The translations under genes were made by a program, and so were the position numbers. From an uncultured Faecalibacterium sp. (lineage in GTDB: Bacteria > Bacillota > Clostridia > Oscillospirales > Ruminococcaceae): a stretch of DNA of 8,760 nt. Below, piece after piece: positions 1 to 5,566 of the stretch (position 1 is its first letter; each line of letters opens with the position of its first letter). The notes beneath the pieces are model-generated. The model had not been told where the DNA came from. It ran no database searches and saw only the letters and a list, made by a program, of their open reading frames with translations. The stretch lies in assembly GCA_902463905.1 (NCBI GenBank), contig CABQHF010000083.1:1-8760 (forward strand). Direction: 5' to 3'.

Positions 1-836
1 TCATCAATGTGGTGCTGAACCTTGTGTTCGTCATCGGCTTTTCCATGAGCGTGGCAGGCGTGGCGCTGGCTACCATCATCAGTCAGACCGTTTCCGCCTG
101 CATGGTGACGCGGATGCTGATGAAGGAGGAGGGCGCGCTGCATTTGGATCTGCATCATCTGGGCTTCCACATGGGTGCCCTGAAGCAGATTTTGCTCATC
201 GGCCTGCCTGCCGGTCTGCAGAGCACCGTGTTCAGCCTGTCCAACGTGGTCATCCAGTCGGCCATCAACTCCTTCGGCTCCACGGTGGTGGCAGGCAGTT
301 CGGCCTCCGCCAATCTGGAGGGCTTCGTCTATACCGCCATGAACGCCTTTGCGCAGGCAGCGGTGACCTTTACCAGCCAGAACATGGGCGCACGCAAGTA
401 CCAGAACCTGAACCGCGTTGTCCTCAACTGCCTGCTGTGCGCCATCGTCACCGGCGTGGTGCTGGGCGGCGGTGCAGTGCTGGCAGGCAACCAGCTGCTG
501 CACTTCTACTCCTCGGATGCGGCGGTCATTGCCGCCGGATATGAGCGCCTGCGGGTGATCTGCGGCACCTACCTGCTGTGTGGCATTATGGACACGCTGG
601 CCAGCAGCCTGCGCGGCCTTGGCTACAGCGTGCTGCCCATGGTGGTGAGCCTTGTGGGCAGCTGCCTGCTGCGTCTGGTGTGGATCGCCACCATCTTCCA
701 GCTGAACCGCACCCCGTTCATGCTGTACATCAGCTACCCCATCAGCTGGGTTCTGACCGCCTCGGTGCATCTGATCTGCCTGCTGGTGGTACGGCGCAAG
801 CTGCAGAAAAAGGGGCAGAACCTGCAGGCTGCATAA
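1..836 (+). CDS. MATE family efflux transporter, C-terminal part (5' end outside window)
   Basis: Inner-membrane multidrug/organic-cation antiporter of the MatE (NorM/DinF-like) family, probably driven by a Na+ or H+ gradient. The frame is open from base 3 to the TAA at 834-836, giving 277 visible residues; the gene began to the left, so the GTG at 9 is internal. The visible part holds about six hydrophobic segments. The start of the second MatE repeat is recognisable: LIGLPAGLQSTVFSLSN, then SSASANLEGFVYTAMNAF and FTSQNMGARKY, where the QN-GA motif is typical of clostridial MATE proteins. It ends in a short basic tail (VRRKLQKKGQ). Transcription probably stops at the hairpin at 938-980, shared with the convergent acetyltransferase gene. 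Family is secure; the exported compound cannot be told from sequence. Confidence 0.9.
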   Translation, partial: INVVLNLVFVIGFSMSVAGVALATIISQTVSACMVTRMLMKEEGALHLDLHHLGFHMGALKQILLIGLPAGLQSTVFSLSNVVIQSAINSFGSTVVAGSSASANLEGFVYTAMNAFAQAAVTFTSQNMGARKYQNLNRVVLNCLLCAIVTGVVLGGGAVLAGNQLLHFYSSDAAVIAAGYERLRVICGTYLLCGIMDTLASSLRGLGYSVLPMVVSLVGSCLLRLVWIATIFQLNRTPFMLYISYPISWVLTASVHLICLLVVRRKLQKKGQNLQAA

Positions 837-837
837 T

Positions 838-888
838 ACTCCCTCCGTCATCGCTGTGCGATGCCAGCTCCCTCAGAGAGGGAGCCTT
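838..888. repeat. Tandem-hairpin intergenic repeat unit
   Basis: Two perfect short hairpins stand side by side just after the MATE stop codon. CATCGC (849-854) pairs with GCGATG (858-863) around TGT. GCTCCCTC (867-874) pairs with GAGGGAGC (878-885) around AGA. The word CTCCCTC also occurs at 839-845, so the second arm could pair with either copy. The layout (CTCCCTC, variable GC hairpin, CTCCCTC-GAGGGAG hairpin, CCTT) matches a palindromic element I recall as dispersed in Faecalibacterium-type genomes. That identification is from memory. There is no T-run behind it, so it is not itself a clear terminator. Confidence 0.55.
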
Positions 889-937
889 ATCTCGCGGCGG
901 TCAGCTTCCAGCCCGCACCGACCGCATTGTATACCAC

Positions 938-980
938 AAAGAGCTGCTGCATTTCATCGTGCAGCAGCTCTTTTCTTTTT
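938..980 (+). terminator. Intrinsic terminator shared by MATE (+) and GNAT (-) genes
   Basis: A 14-bp perfect stem (938-951 with 960-973, core GAGCTGCTGCA/TGCAGCAGCTC) closes an 8-nt loop. On the plus strand it is followed by a T-rich run, TTTTCTTTTT (971-980), ideal for ending the MATE transcript. Read on the minus strand, the stem follows the GNAT stop codon and gives only a short TTT, so termination there is weaker. The GNAT stop codon lies inside the plus-strand T-run. Confidence 0.9.
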
Positions 981-1521
981 ACAGCTCCTTTGCCAGCAGG
1001 TAGCGGTCGAACCCACCGTACATTTCGCGGCGGGCACGGATGGTGAACCCGCAGGCCAGGGCGTTGCTCAGACTGTAGGGGTTGGCCGGACTGACCGTGG
1101 CTCCCAGGTGGGTGATGCCCTGCGGCAGCAGCGGAATGGCGGCTTCCAGCATTTTGCGCTGCAGGCCGTTGCCCCGCCAGTCCGGGTGCACCACAGCGCT
1201 GTCGGCGTTGGCCCAGTGGGGCCACTCGGCCTGCGGCACGCCCAGAAAGGCCGCGTAGTTGCCCGGCTGCTGCCCGCAGTAGTGCAGCGTGAGATAGGCT
1301 CCCAACCGGCTGCCCTGCCACGCCCCGATGCACAGGCTGTTTGTGATATGATCCGTGATGTTCTCCAGCGTGTCGGTGACGAACCACTCCGGGTGCGGCA
1401 TGGCGGCGTGCACCTCATTTTGCAGCGCGTACACCGCCGGAGCCTCCTCCGGCGTGCAGCGCCGCAGAGTGACCGGCTGCTGTGTCGGCCGGCCGCAGAC
1501 TTTGTGCAGAATAAGTTTCAT
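979..1521 (-). CDS. GNAT family N-acetyltransferase
   Basis: Cytoplasmic 180-residue acetyltransferase that would move an acetyl group from acetyl-CoA to an unknown amine. The acetyl-CoA motif A is clear: VVHPDWRGNGLQRKML at residues 110-125, with the R-G-N-G-L pyrophosphate loop at 116-120. It is followed by the typical second half (NPYSLSNALACGF, residues 147-159), where the N-x-x-S-x-x-x-x-x-x-x-GF pattern is usual. The start at 1521 is chosen because GGAGGG lies 10 nt upstream. An upstream in-frame TTG at 1596 is part of the -35 box of the gene's own promoter, so it cannot be the start. The gene converges on the MATE gene and diverges from gntR. Substrate unknown; family confident. Confidence 0.88.
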   Translation of the reverse strand: MKLILHKVCGRPTQQPVTLRRCTPEEAPAVYALQNEVHAAMPHPEWFVTDTLENITDHITNSLCIGAWQGSRLGAYLTLHYCGQQPGNYAAFLGVPQAEWPHWANADSAVVHPDWRGNGLQRKMLEAAIPLLPQGITHLGATVSPANPYSLSNALACGFTIRARREMYGGFDRYLLAKEL

Positions 1522-1567
1522 GGTTGCAATGCCCTCCAAAATAAAATCGTACTTTTCCTTCGTTTCC

Positions 1568-1596
1568 AGTATAAATGCCGCTTTTCTAAATGTCAA
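1568..1596 (-). promoter_or_regulatory. Sigma-A promoter of the GNAT gene
   Basis: On the minus strand, TTGACA (1596-1591) and TATACT (1573-1568) are separated by exactly 17 bp: a consensus -35 box and a 5/6 -10 box. The predicted start of transcription is near 1561, about 40 nt before the ATG at 1521. Confidence 0.88.
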
Positions 1597-1609
1597 TTTA
1601 TGTTATAAT
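1582..1609 (+). promoter_or_regulatory. Extended -10 promoter of the gntR-pyrB-pyrI operon
   Basis: TGTTATAAT at 1601-1609 is an extended -10 (TGn) joined to a consensus TATAAT. The -35 region is poor (TTTTCT at 1582-1587, 16-bp spacing), as is common for extended -10 promoters. Predicted transcription start is near 1616, leaving a leader of about 80 nt before the gntR ATG. The element overlaps the divergent GNAT promoter: the GNAT -35 box (1591-1596) lies in the spacer of this promoter. Confidence 0.72.
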
Positions 1610-1644
1610 AAGAATAAAGGGCTTTGGGGCCGGTGCGGCCTGCA

Positions 1645-1661
1645 GGGTCTTTTGAAGTCCC
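1645..1661. promoter_or_regulatory. Candidate operator: 17-bp palindrome in the gntR leader
   Basis: GGGTCTTTTGAAGTCCC is a two-fold symmetric site with six of seven arm positions paired (one T/T mismatch) around a TTG centre. It lies about 30 bp downstream of the predicted start of transcription and 35 bp before the gntR ATG. Position and symmetry fit autoregulation by the dimeric GntR protein encoded next. It does not match the common GT-n-TA-n-AC GntR core, so the assignment is tentative. Confidence 0.35.
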
Positions 1662-1695
1662 GGCGGCCTGCCCGCCTGTGAACGGAGGAACCGAA

Positions 1696-2451
1696 ATGAA
1701 GGAATCTACTCTTGCCGCTTCCAGCCGACTGGGCGGTGCTGTGATCAGCGACCGCGTCGTCGCCAGCCTGCTGGACGAATTGCGCACCGGGCGCTATGCC
1801 CAGGCAGACCGTCTGCCTGCGGAGGTGGATCTTGCCGCCGAGCTGGGGGTAAGCCGCACCGTGATCCGGGATGCGCTGAGTGAAATGGAGCGTGCAGGCT
1901 ATGTAGAGCGGGTGCGCGGTATCGGCACGGTGGTGAACCGCTCGGTGCTGGGCCTGCGCAGCCGTCTGGACCAGAAGCTGGAATATTACCCGCTGATCCG
2001 CAGCTTTGGCAGCTACCCCCATGCCGACGGCATTCAGGTGTTTCCCATCCGGGCGGGGGATGAGCTGTCCCATAATCTGGACATCGAACCCGGCGACGAG
2101 GTGATCTGCATCAAAAAGCGCATCCTTGCCGACACCACCCCGGTGATCTACTCCATCGACTATCTGCCGCGCAGCCTGTTCGGCAACCGGGACTACACCC
2201 GCATCGACCTGACCGGCGGTGTGTTCGATATTCTGGAGCGGGAGTGCCACCAGCAGATTTCCTCGAACGTGGCCCACCTGAAAGCCAGCTGCGGCGATGA
2301 GTCCATCCGTGCAGCCATGCGGCTTGCCCCCGGCGAGGCCATGTTGCTGCTGGACGAAGTGTGTTTCAATCGTTTGTGCCGCCCGGTGATGCGTTCGCTG
2401 AGCTACTACACAAACTTCTTTGATTTTTCCATTTTACGCAAACTGCTTTAA
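1696..2451 (+). CDS. GntR family (UTRA/HutC-type) transcriptional regulator
   Basis: Dimeric DNA-binding repressor or activator, 251 residues. Residues about 15-82 form the winged helix-turn-helix: LPAEVDLAAELGVSRTVIRD (40-59) is the helix-turn-helix, and ERVRGIGTVV (71-80) the wing. Residues about 95-250 form a UTRA effector-binding domain, with the usual PGDEVICIKKRILAD, PVIYSIDYLPRSLF, GVFDILERE and RPVMRSLSYYTNFFDFSI blocks. The ATG at 1696 is preceded by GGAGGA 6 nt upstream; longer in-frame extensions lack a ribosome site. It lies 31 nt before pyrB on the same strand, with no terminator between, so it is the first gene of the pyrB-pyrI operon. Effector unknown; a pyrimidine-related metabolite is suggested only by context. 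Confidence 0.9.
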   Translation: MKESTLAASSRLGGAVISDRVVASLLDELRTGRYAQADRLPAEVDLAAELGVSRTVIRDALSEMERAGYVERVRGIGTVVNRSVLGLRSRLDQKLEYYPLIRSFGSYPHADGIQVFPIRAGDELSHNLDIEPGDEVICIKKRILADTTPVIYSIDYLPRSLFGNRDYTRIDLTGGVFDILERECHQQISSNVAHLKASCGDESIRAAMRLAPGEAMLLLDEVCFNRLCRPVMRSLSYYTNFFDFSILRKLL

Positions 2452-2482
2452 ACCGCTTTGATGTAACGGAGGTAACGTAACC

Positions 2483-3421
2483 ATGCGTCATCTGATCGAC
2501 CCGTTGGATTTCACCCAGCAGGAAATCACCACCCTGCTCGACCTTGCCGACCGCATCCACGACGATCCGGCCGCCTATCAGGATGTGGCCACCCACAAAA
2601 AACTGGCCACCCTGTTCTATGAGCCGTCCACCCGCACCCGCCTTTCGTTTGAGGCCGCCATGCTGAACCTGGGCGGCCATGTGCTGGGCTTTCCCAGTGA
2701 GAATGTGTCCAGCGCCAGCAAAGGCGAGAGCGTGGCCGACACCATCCGTGTGGTGTCCTGCTATGCCGACATCGTGGCTATGCGCCACCCCAAGGAGGGC
2801 GCACCGCTGCGTGCTTCCCGCTACTCCCGCATCCCGGTGATCAACGCCGGTGACGGCGGCCACCAGCATCCCACCCAGACCCTGACCGACCTGATGACCA
2901 TCCGCCGCCGCAAGGGCCGGCTGGACGACCTGACCATCGGCCTGTGCGGAGACCTGAAGTTCGGCCGCACTGTGCACTCCCTGATCAAGACCATGGCCCG
3001 CTGCAAGAACGTCCGCTTTGTGCTCATCAGCCCGGAAGAGCTGCGGGTGCCGGATTACATCATCAACGATGTGCTGGAAGCCAACGGCATCGAGTACAAG
3101 GAGACCCGCAGCCTGGAAGAGGTCATGCCGGAGCTGGATATCCTGTACATGACCCGTGTGCAGAAGGAGCGCTTCTTCAACGAGGAAGATTACATCCGCC
3201 TGAAGAACAGCTATATCCTGACCAAGGAAAAGATGGGGCTGGCAAAGCCGGACATGGCCGTGCTGCATCCCCTGCCCCGCGTGAACGAGATTGCACTGGA
3301 TGTGGACGACGACCCCCGTGCCGCTTACTTTGAGCAGGTGCAGAACGGCGTCTACGTCCGTATGGCACTGATCATGACCCTGCTGGGCCTGCACGACCCC
3401 AAGGCAAAGGAGGAAAACTGA
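2483..3421 (+). CDS. pyrB: Aspartate carbamoyltransferase catalytic subunit
   Basis: Cytoplasmic enzyme joining carbamoyl phosphate and L-aspartate to give N-carbamoyl-L-aspartate, the committed step of de novo pyrimidine synthesis. The 312-residue length is normal. The carbamoyl-phosphate loop STRTR is at residues 49-53. SASKGES (77-83) supplies the neighbouring-subunit Ser/Lys. RHP is at 101-103, HQHPTQ at 127-132, and GRTVHS at 161-166. The aspartate-binding MTRVQKERF is at 223-231 and LHPLPR at 261-266, so all expected active-site residues are present. The ATG at 2483 has GGAGGT 9 nt upstream. It is followed after 1 nt by pyrI, so a class B-type holoenzyme with regulatory chains is expected, unlike the lone PyrB trimer of Bacillus subtilis. 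Confidence 0.98.
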   Translation: MRHLIDPLDFTQQEITTLLDLADRIHDDPAAYQDVATHKKLATLFYEPSTRTRLSFEAAMLNLGGHVLGFPSENVSSASKGESVADTIRVVSCYADIVAMRHPKEGAPLRASRYSRIPVINAGDGGHQHPTQTLTDLMTIRRRKGRLDDLTIGLCGDLKFGRTVHSLIKTMARCKNVRFVLISPEELRVPDYIINDVLEANGIEYKETRSLEEVMPELDILYMTRVQKERFFNEEDYIRLKNSYILTKEKMGLAKPDMAVLHPLPRVNEIALDVDDDPRAAYFEQVQNGVYVRMALIMTLLGLHDPKAKEEN

Positions 3422-3422
3422 T

Positions 3423-3860
3423 ATGCTGAACATTGACGAAATCCAGAACGGCCTTGTGATCGACCACATCAAGGCAGGCACCGCCATCGGCCTGATGGAC
3501 CTGCTGGGCATCAAGGCCAACCGCACCGCCAGCGTGGCTCTGATCCAGAACGCACGCAGCCGCAAGTCCGCTTCCGGCCGCAAGGACATCATCAAGGTGG
3601 AGGGCGACGCCTCCTGGCTGAACCTGGACGTGCTGGCCTACCTTGACCCGGACATCAGCGTGACCGTCATCGAGAACGGCAAGCCTGTGCGCAAGGAAAG
3701 ACCGAAGCCTCCCAAGCGTCTGGTGAACATCGTGCGCTGCCGCAACCCCCGCTGCATCTCCTCCATTGAGGAAGAGTGCGACCAGATCTTTGAGTTGAGC
3801 TCCAACGGCAAGTACCGCTGCCTCTACTGTGAGCAGGAACTGCAGGTCAAGCCCGAATAA
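3423..3860 (+). CDS. pyrI: Aspartate carbamoyltransferase regulatory subunit
   Basis: Regulatory chain that binds nucleotide effectors and bridges catalytic trimers into the allosteric holoenzyme; it has no catalytic activity itself. The length of 145 residues is close to the E. coli chain. The N-terminal half is the nucleotide-binding allosteric domain (LVIDHIKAGTAIGLMDLLGI, residues 11-30). The C-terminal zinc domain keeps all four ligands: Cys106 and Cys111 (CRNPRC), then Cys133 and Cys136 (CLYC). It starts 1 nt after the pyrB stop, with its ribosome site AAAGGAGG inside the end of pyrB, so translation is probably coupled to give equal amounts of both chains. It is the last gene before the operon terminator. 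Confidence 0.97.
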   Translation: MLNIDEIQNGLVIDHIKAGTAIGLMDLLGIKANRTASVALIQNARSRKSASGRKDIIKVEGDASWLNLDVLAYLDPDISVTVIENGKPVRKERPKPPKRLVNIVRCRNPRCISSIEEECDQIFELSSNGKYRCLYCEQELQVKPE

Positions 3861-3886
3861 CACGGCGCAGCACCTCAACAGACAAC

Positions 3887-4211
3887 AAATAAAAAGAGCA
3901 GGCGGCTTCCCGCACCGGAAATACCCGGAGGGAAGCCGCCTGTTTTGTTCTGAATGGTCTGACGAGATAACCCCGGCACGCACCACACAACGTGCGGCAT
4001 TTGCCTTGAGCTTATATCATGCAATTCCCCAAATGAACTGCCGGAGCAGCCTCGCCAGACATTTACTGCCCGGTACACGCCACCGGGACAGCCCGCAAAA
4101 GCAAAGGTTCCACAGCTGCATACACGCACCACAGCCTGACGCCACAATGCTGCAGAATCCGGGAAAGACCCGGCCGCAACCTCTGCCTGCATTGCCTTGC
4201 ATTCCTTTACT
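3887..4211 (-). ncRNA. Candidate structured non-coding RNA (about 325 nt, class unknown)
   Basis: This is the interpretation of the gene-free gap between pyrI and the kinase gene. On the minus strand it begins behind an extended -10 promoter (4218-4226) and ends at the terminator stem with a U-tract at 3898-3887. Four hairpins are visible in between. The first, 4145-4194, has helices CAATGC/GCATTG, GCAGA/TCTGC and CCGGG/CCCGG, with a TCTTT loop. The second, 4066-4091, pairs CTG and CCCGGT with ACCGGG and CAG, with one bulged T. The third, 4031-4064, is closed by AAATG/CATTT. The fourth, 3976-3995, pairs GCACG with CGTGC. I could not match it to tmRNA, 6S, RNase P or SRP RNA. The start point and the RNA's existence are inferred. 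The only minus-strand ORFs are unconvincing. Confidence 0.42.
3899..3949 (+). terminator. Intrinsic terminator of gntR-pyrB-pyrI, probably bidirectional
   Basis: A 13-bp perfect GC-rich stem, CAGGCGGCTTCCC (3899-3911) with GGGAAGCCGCCTG (3930-3942), is followed by TTTTGTT on the plus strand. The 18-nt loop holds a second possible stem, CCGG (3915-3918) with CCGG (3925-3928). On the minus strand the same stem is followed by CTCTTTTTATTTG (3898-3886), also a good U-tract. It therefore ends the pyr operon from the left, and probably any minus-strand transcript from the gap to the right. Confidence 0.93.
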
Positions 4212-4217
4212 GGGTTC

Positions 4218-4226
4218 AGTATAGCA
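4218..4226 (-). promoter_or_regulatory. Extended -10 promoter in the gap after the kinase gene
   Basis: The minus strand reads TGCTATACT: TGn joined to a 5/6 -10 box (TATACT, 4223-4218). At 17-bp spacing the -35 position is CCGCAA (4246-4241), which is very poor, so the promoter probably needs an activator. Predicted transcription start is near 4211, pointing toward the terminator at 3899-3942. Confidence 0.5.
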
Positions 4227-4248
4227 GGGGTGCACTATTGTTGCGGGG

Positions 4249-4279
4249 AAAATGTCATATTCTGCATCTATAAATGTCA
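4249..4279 (-). promoter_or_regulatory. Candidate LytTR-type binding site: TGACATTT direct repeat
   Basis: TGACATTTA (4279-4271) and TGACATTTT (4257-4249) on the minus strand are direct repeats with starts 22 bp apart, two helical turns. The second ends 2 bp before a degenerate -35 position. Paired 9-bp direct repeats placed this way are how LytTR regulators such as ComE, AgrA and VirR activate promoters, and ComE boxes contain a similar ACA-n-TT core. A LytTR regulator is encoded just upstream (5559-6284). The first repeat overlaps the kinase stop codon. The link is inference. Confidence 0.38.
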
Positions 4280-5566
4280 CAAACTGCGGGTGGGCACTGC
4301 ACAGGTAAAGCGGAACCAGCGTTCCCGGCAGCTGAGGGCATACTCGCAGTGGCAGCGGTCCAGCACATCCTTCACATTGGCAAGGCCCATGCCGTGACCC
4401 GGCTCCTGTTTGGTGGAACGCGGCAGTTCCCCGTCCACCAGTTCGATGTCTTTCAGCACTCGGTTACGCATGGAGATGAGGTATTCTTCCTCAGTCTTGC
4501 GTGCCCGCAGATACACCTCCGGCGGGGCCGCCTCTGCCGCTGCCCGGATGGCGTTGTCCAGCAAATTGGAGATGACGATGACCAGATCTGTGCTCCGTAA
4601 GGGCAGATCCTTCAGGTCGCACAGGTCAAAATACACTGCCACGCCCTGTCTGGCGGCCTCCTCGTACTTGCGGCTGAGCAGGGAATCCAGCAAGGGGTTA
4701 TGGGTGTCCATGATGGTAGTACCGGCCGCCACCGTCTTGCTCACGCCGGAAAGATATTCCTGCGCACCGGCAAAATCTTCCTGCCGGAGCAGCGCATCCA
4801 GCGCAGCGATGTGGTTGGTGAACTCGTGGGTCAGGCGGCGCTGCGCCGTGTAAGACTCCGTCAACGCCTCGGCACGCTGCTGCTCCAGTACGGCCTGAAA
4901 GTGGGATGCCTGCCCCTGCACCACCTGATCGTTGAACATCCCCACGATGGCCATATGCACCAGCACCGCAAAGGTCATGCCTACCGTCAGCAGGATATCC
5001 AGCAGGTCGGGCACCTTGTTATTGCCGGAGATCATGATGAAGATGTTCAGCAGCACCACGACGCCCGGAAAAAAGCTCATCACCAGCGCCTGCAGTGGAG
5101 CAAGAGCACTGCGGTGGTTCCACTTGCCAAGGAAATACGCCACCAGAATGCCCACCAGCAGGTTCGAGAGCACCAGCGCCGCCAGACACGCCCTGGAGCG
5201 CCAGACCTCAGAAGGGCAGATGCCCTTGACCCAGGCATAGGCAAAACTGACCGTGTTCTCGGTGAGCAGACACATGATGCCGTTCATGATGCAGGAGATC
5301 ATTTTTTCGCCCACTCTGCCGCCGAACAGCGGCGCAATGGCCATCAGATAGATGATATTGCTGACCACCGACTTTACATTGAAAAAGCCAAAGTCAAAGG
5401 TCACGGAAAGGCACAGCATCACCAGCGCCAGCAGTGCCGACAGCAGGCACGGGTGCCGGAACCGTTTGCCCCGGCCCAGAAAAGCATAATCCACCATAAT
5501 GAAGGCAGCCCACTGGGCAATGCACACCAGATGCCCCAGCAGCATCCAGAGGATCTCCTTATTCAT
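4277..5566 (-). CDS. GHKL (AgrC/HPK10-like) sensor histidine kinase
   Basis: Membrane sensor kinase of 429 residues, partner of the LytTR regulator encoded directly before it. Residues about 5-215 hold six or seven hydrophobic segments with short loops and no large extracellular domain, as in AgrC/ComD-type peptide sensors. A short coiled linker (216-245) leads to the H-box RRLTHEFTNHIAAL, with His247 as the likely phosphorylation site. The ATPase domain has the N-box SNLLDNAI (Asn334 and Asn338) and the G-box GHGMGLANVKDVL (390-402). The ATG at 5566 lies within the end of the regulator gene, an 8-nt overlap (ATGAATAA). AAGGGG about 11 nt upstream can act as ribosome site, so translation is probably coupled. 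The signal is unknown: no AgrB or peptide precursor is seen nearby. Confidence 0.92.
   Translation of the reverse strand: MNKEILWMLLGHLVCIAQWAAFIMVDYAFLGRGKRFRHPCLLSALLALVMLCLSVTFDFGFFNVKSVVSNIIYLMAIAPLFGGRVGEKMISCIMNGIMCLLTENTVSFAYAWVKGICPSEVWRSRACLAALVLSNLLVGILVAYFLGKWNHRSALAPLQALVMSFFPGVVVLLNIFIMISGNNKVPDLLDILLTVGMTFAVLVHMAIVGMFNDQVVQGQASHFQAVLEQQRAEALTESYTAQRRLTHEFTNHIAALDALLRQEDFAGAQEYLSGVSKTVAAGTTIMDTHNPLLDSLLSRKYEEAARQGVAVYFDLCDLKDLPLRSTDLVIVISNLLDNAIRAAAEAAPPEVYLRARKTEEEYLISMRNRVLKDIELVDGELPRSTKQEPGHGMGLANVKDVLDRCHCEYALSCRERWFRFTCAVPTRSL

Noticed and set aside
1522..1596. Upstream TTG start for the GNAT gene (205-residue version)
   Set aside because: The TTG is the first half of the -35 box of the gene's own promoter, and the extra residues would lie upstream of the transcription start.
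856..1608. 250-codon plus-strand ORF across the GNAT gene
   Set aside because: It crosses the terminator at 938-980 and both divergent promoters, and is antisense to a clear acetyltransferase.
1624..1695. Upstream in-frame start for the GntR regulator
   Set aside because: No ribosome site. The extension is not typical of the family, while the ATG at 1696 has GGAGGA at good spacing.
2452..2482. PyrR-type attenuator or other riboswitch before pyrB
   Set aside because: The spacer is only 31 nt with a ribosome site and three GTAAC repeats; no hairpin pair is possible there.
2366..3595. 409-codon minus-strand ORF opposite pyrB
   Set aside because: Antisense shadow: pyrB on the plus strand has all active-site motifs.
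3875..4192. 105-residue minus-strand ORF overlapping the same gap
   Set aside because: It reads straight through the strong terminator hairpin at 3899-3942 and its U-tract, and has no recognisable domain.
4017..4202. 61-residue cysteine-rich minus-strand ORF (seven Cys) in the gap after the kinase gene
   Set aside because: AAAGGA touches its ATG, so the ribosome site spacing is wrong. Composition follows GC-rich RNA-like sequence and no peptide family is recognisable. It stays an alternative to the RNA interpretation.
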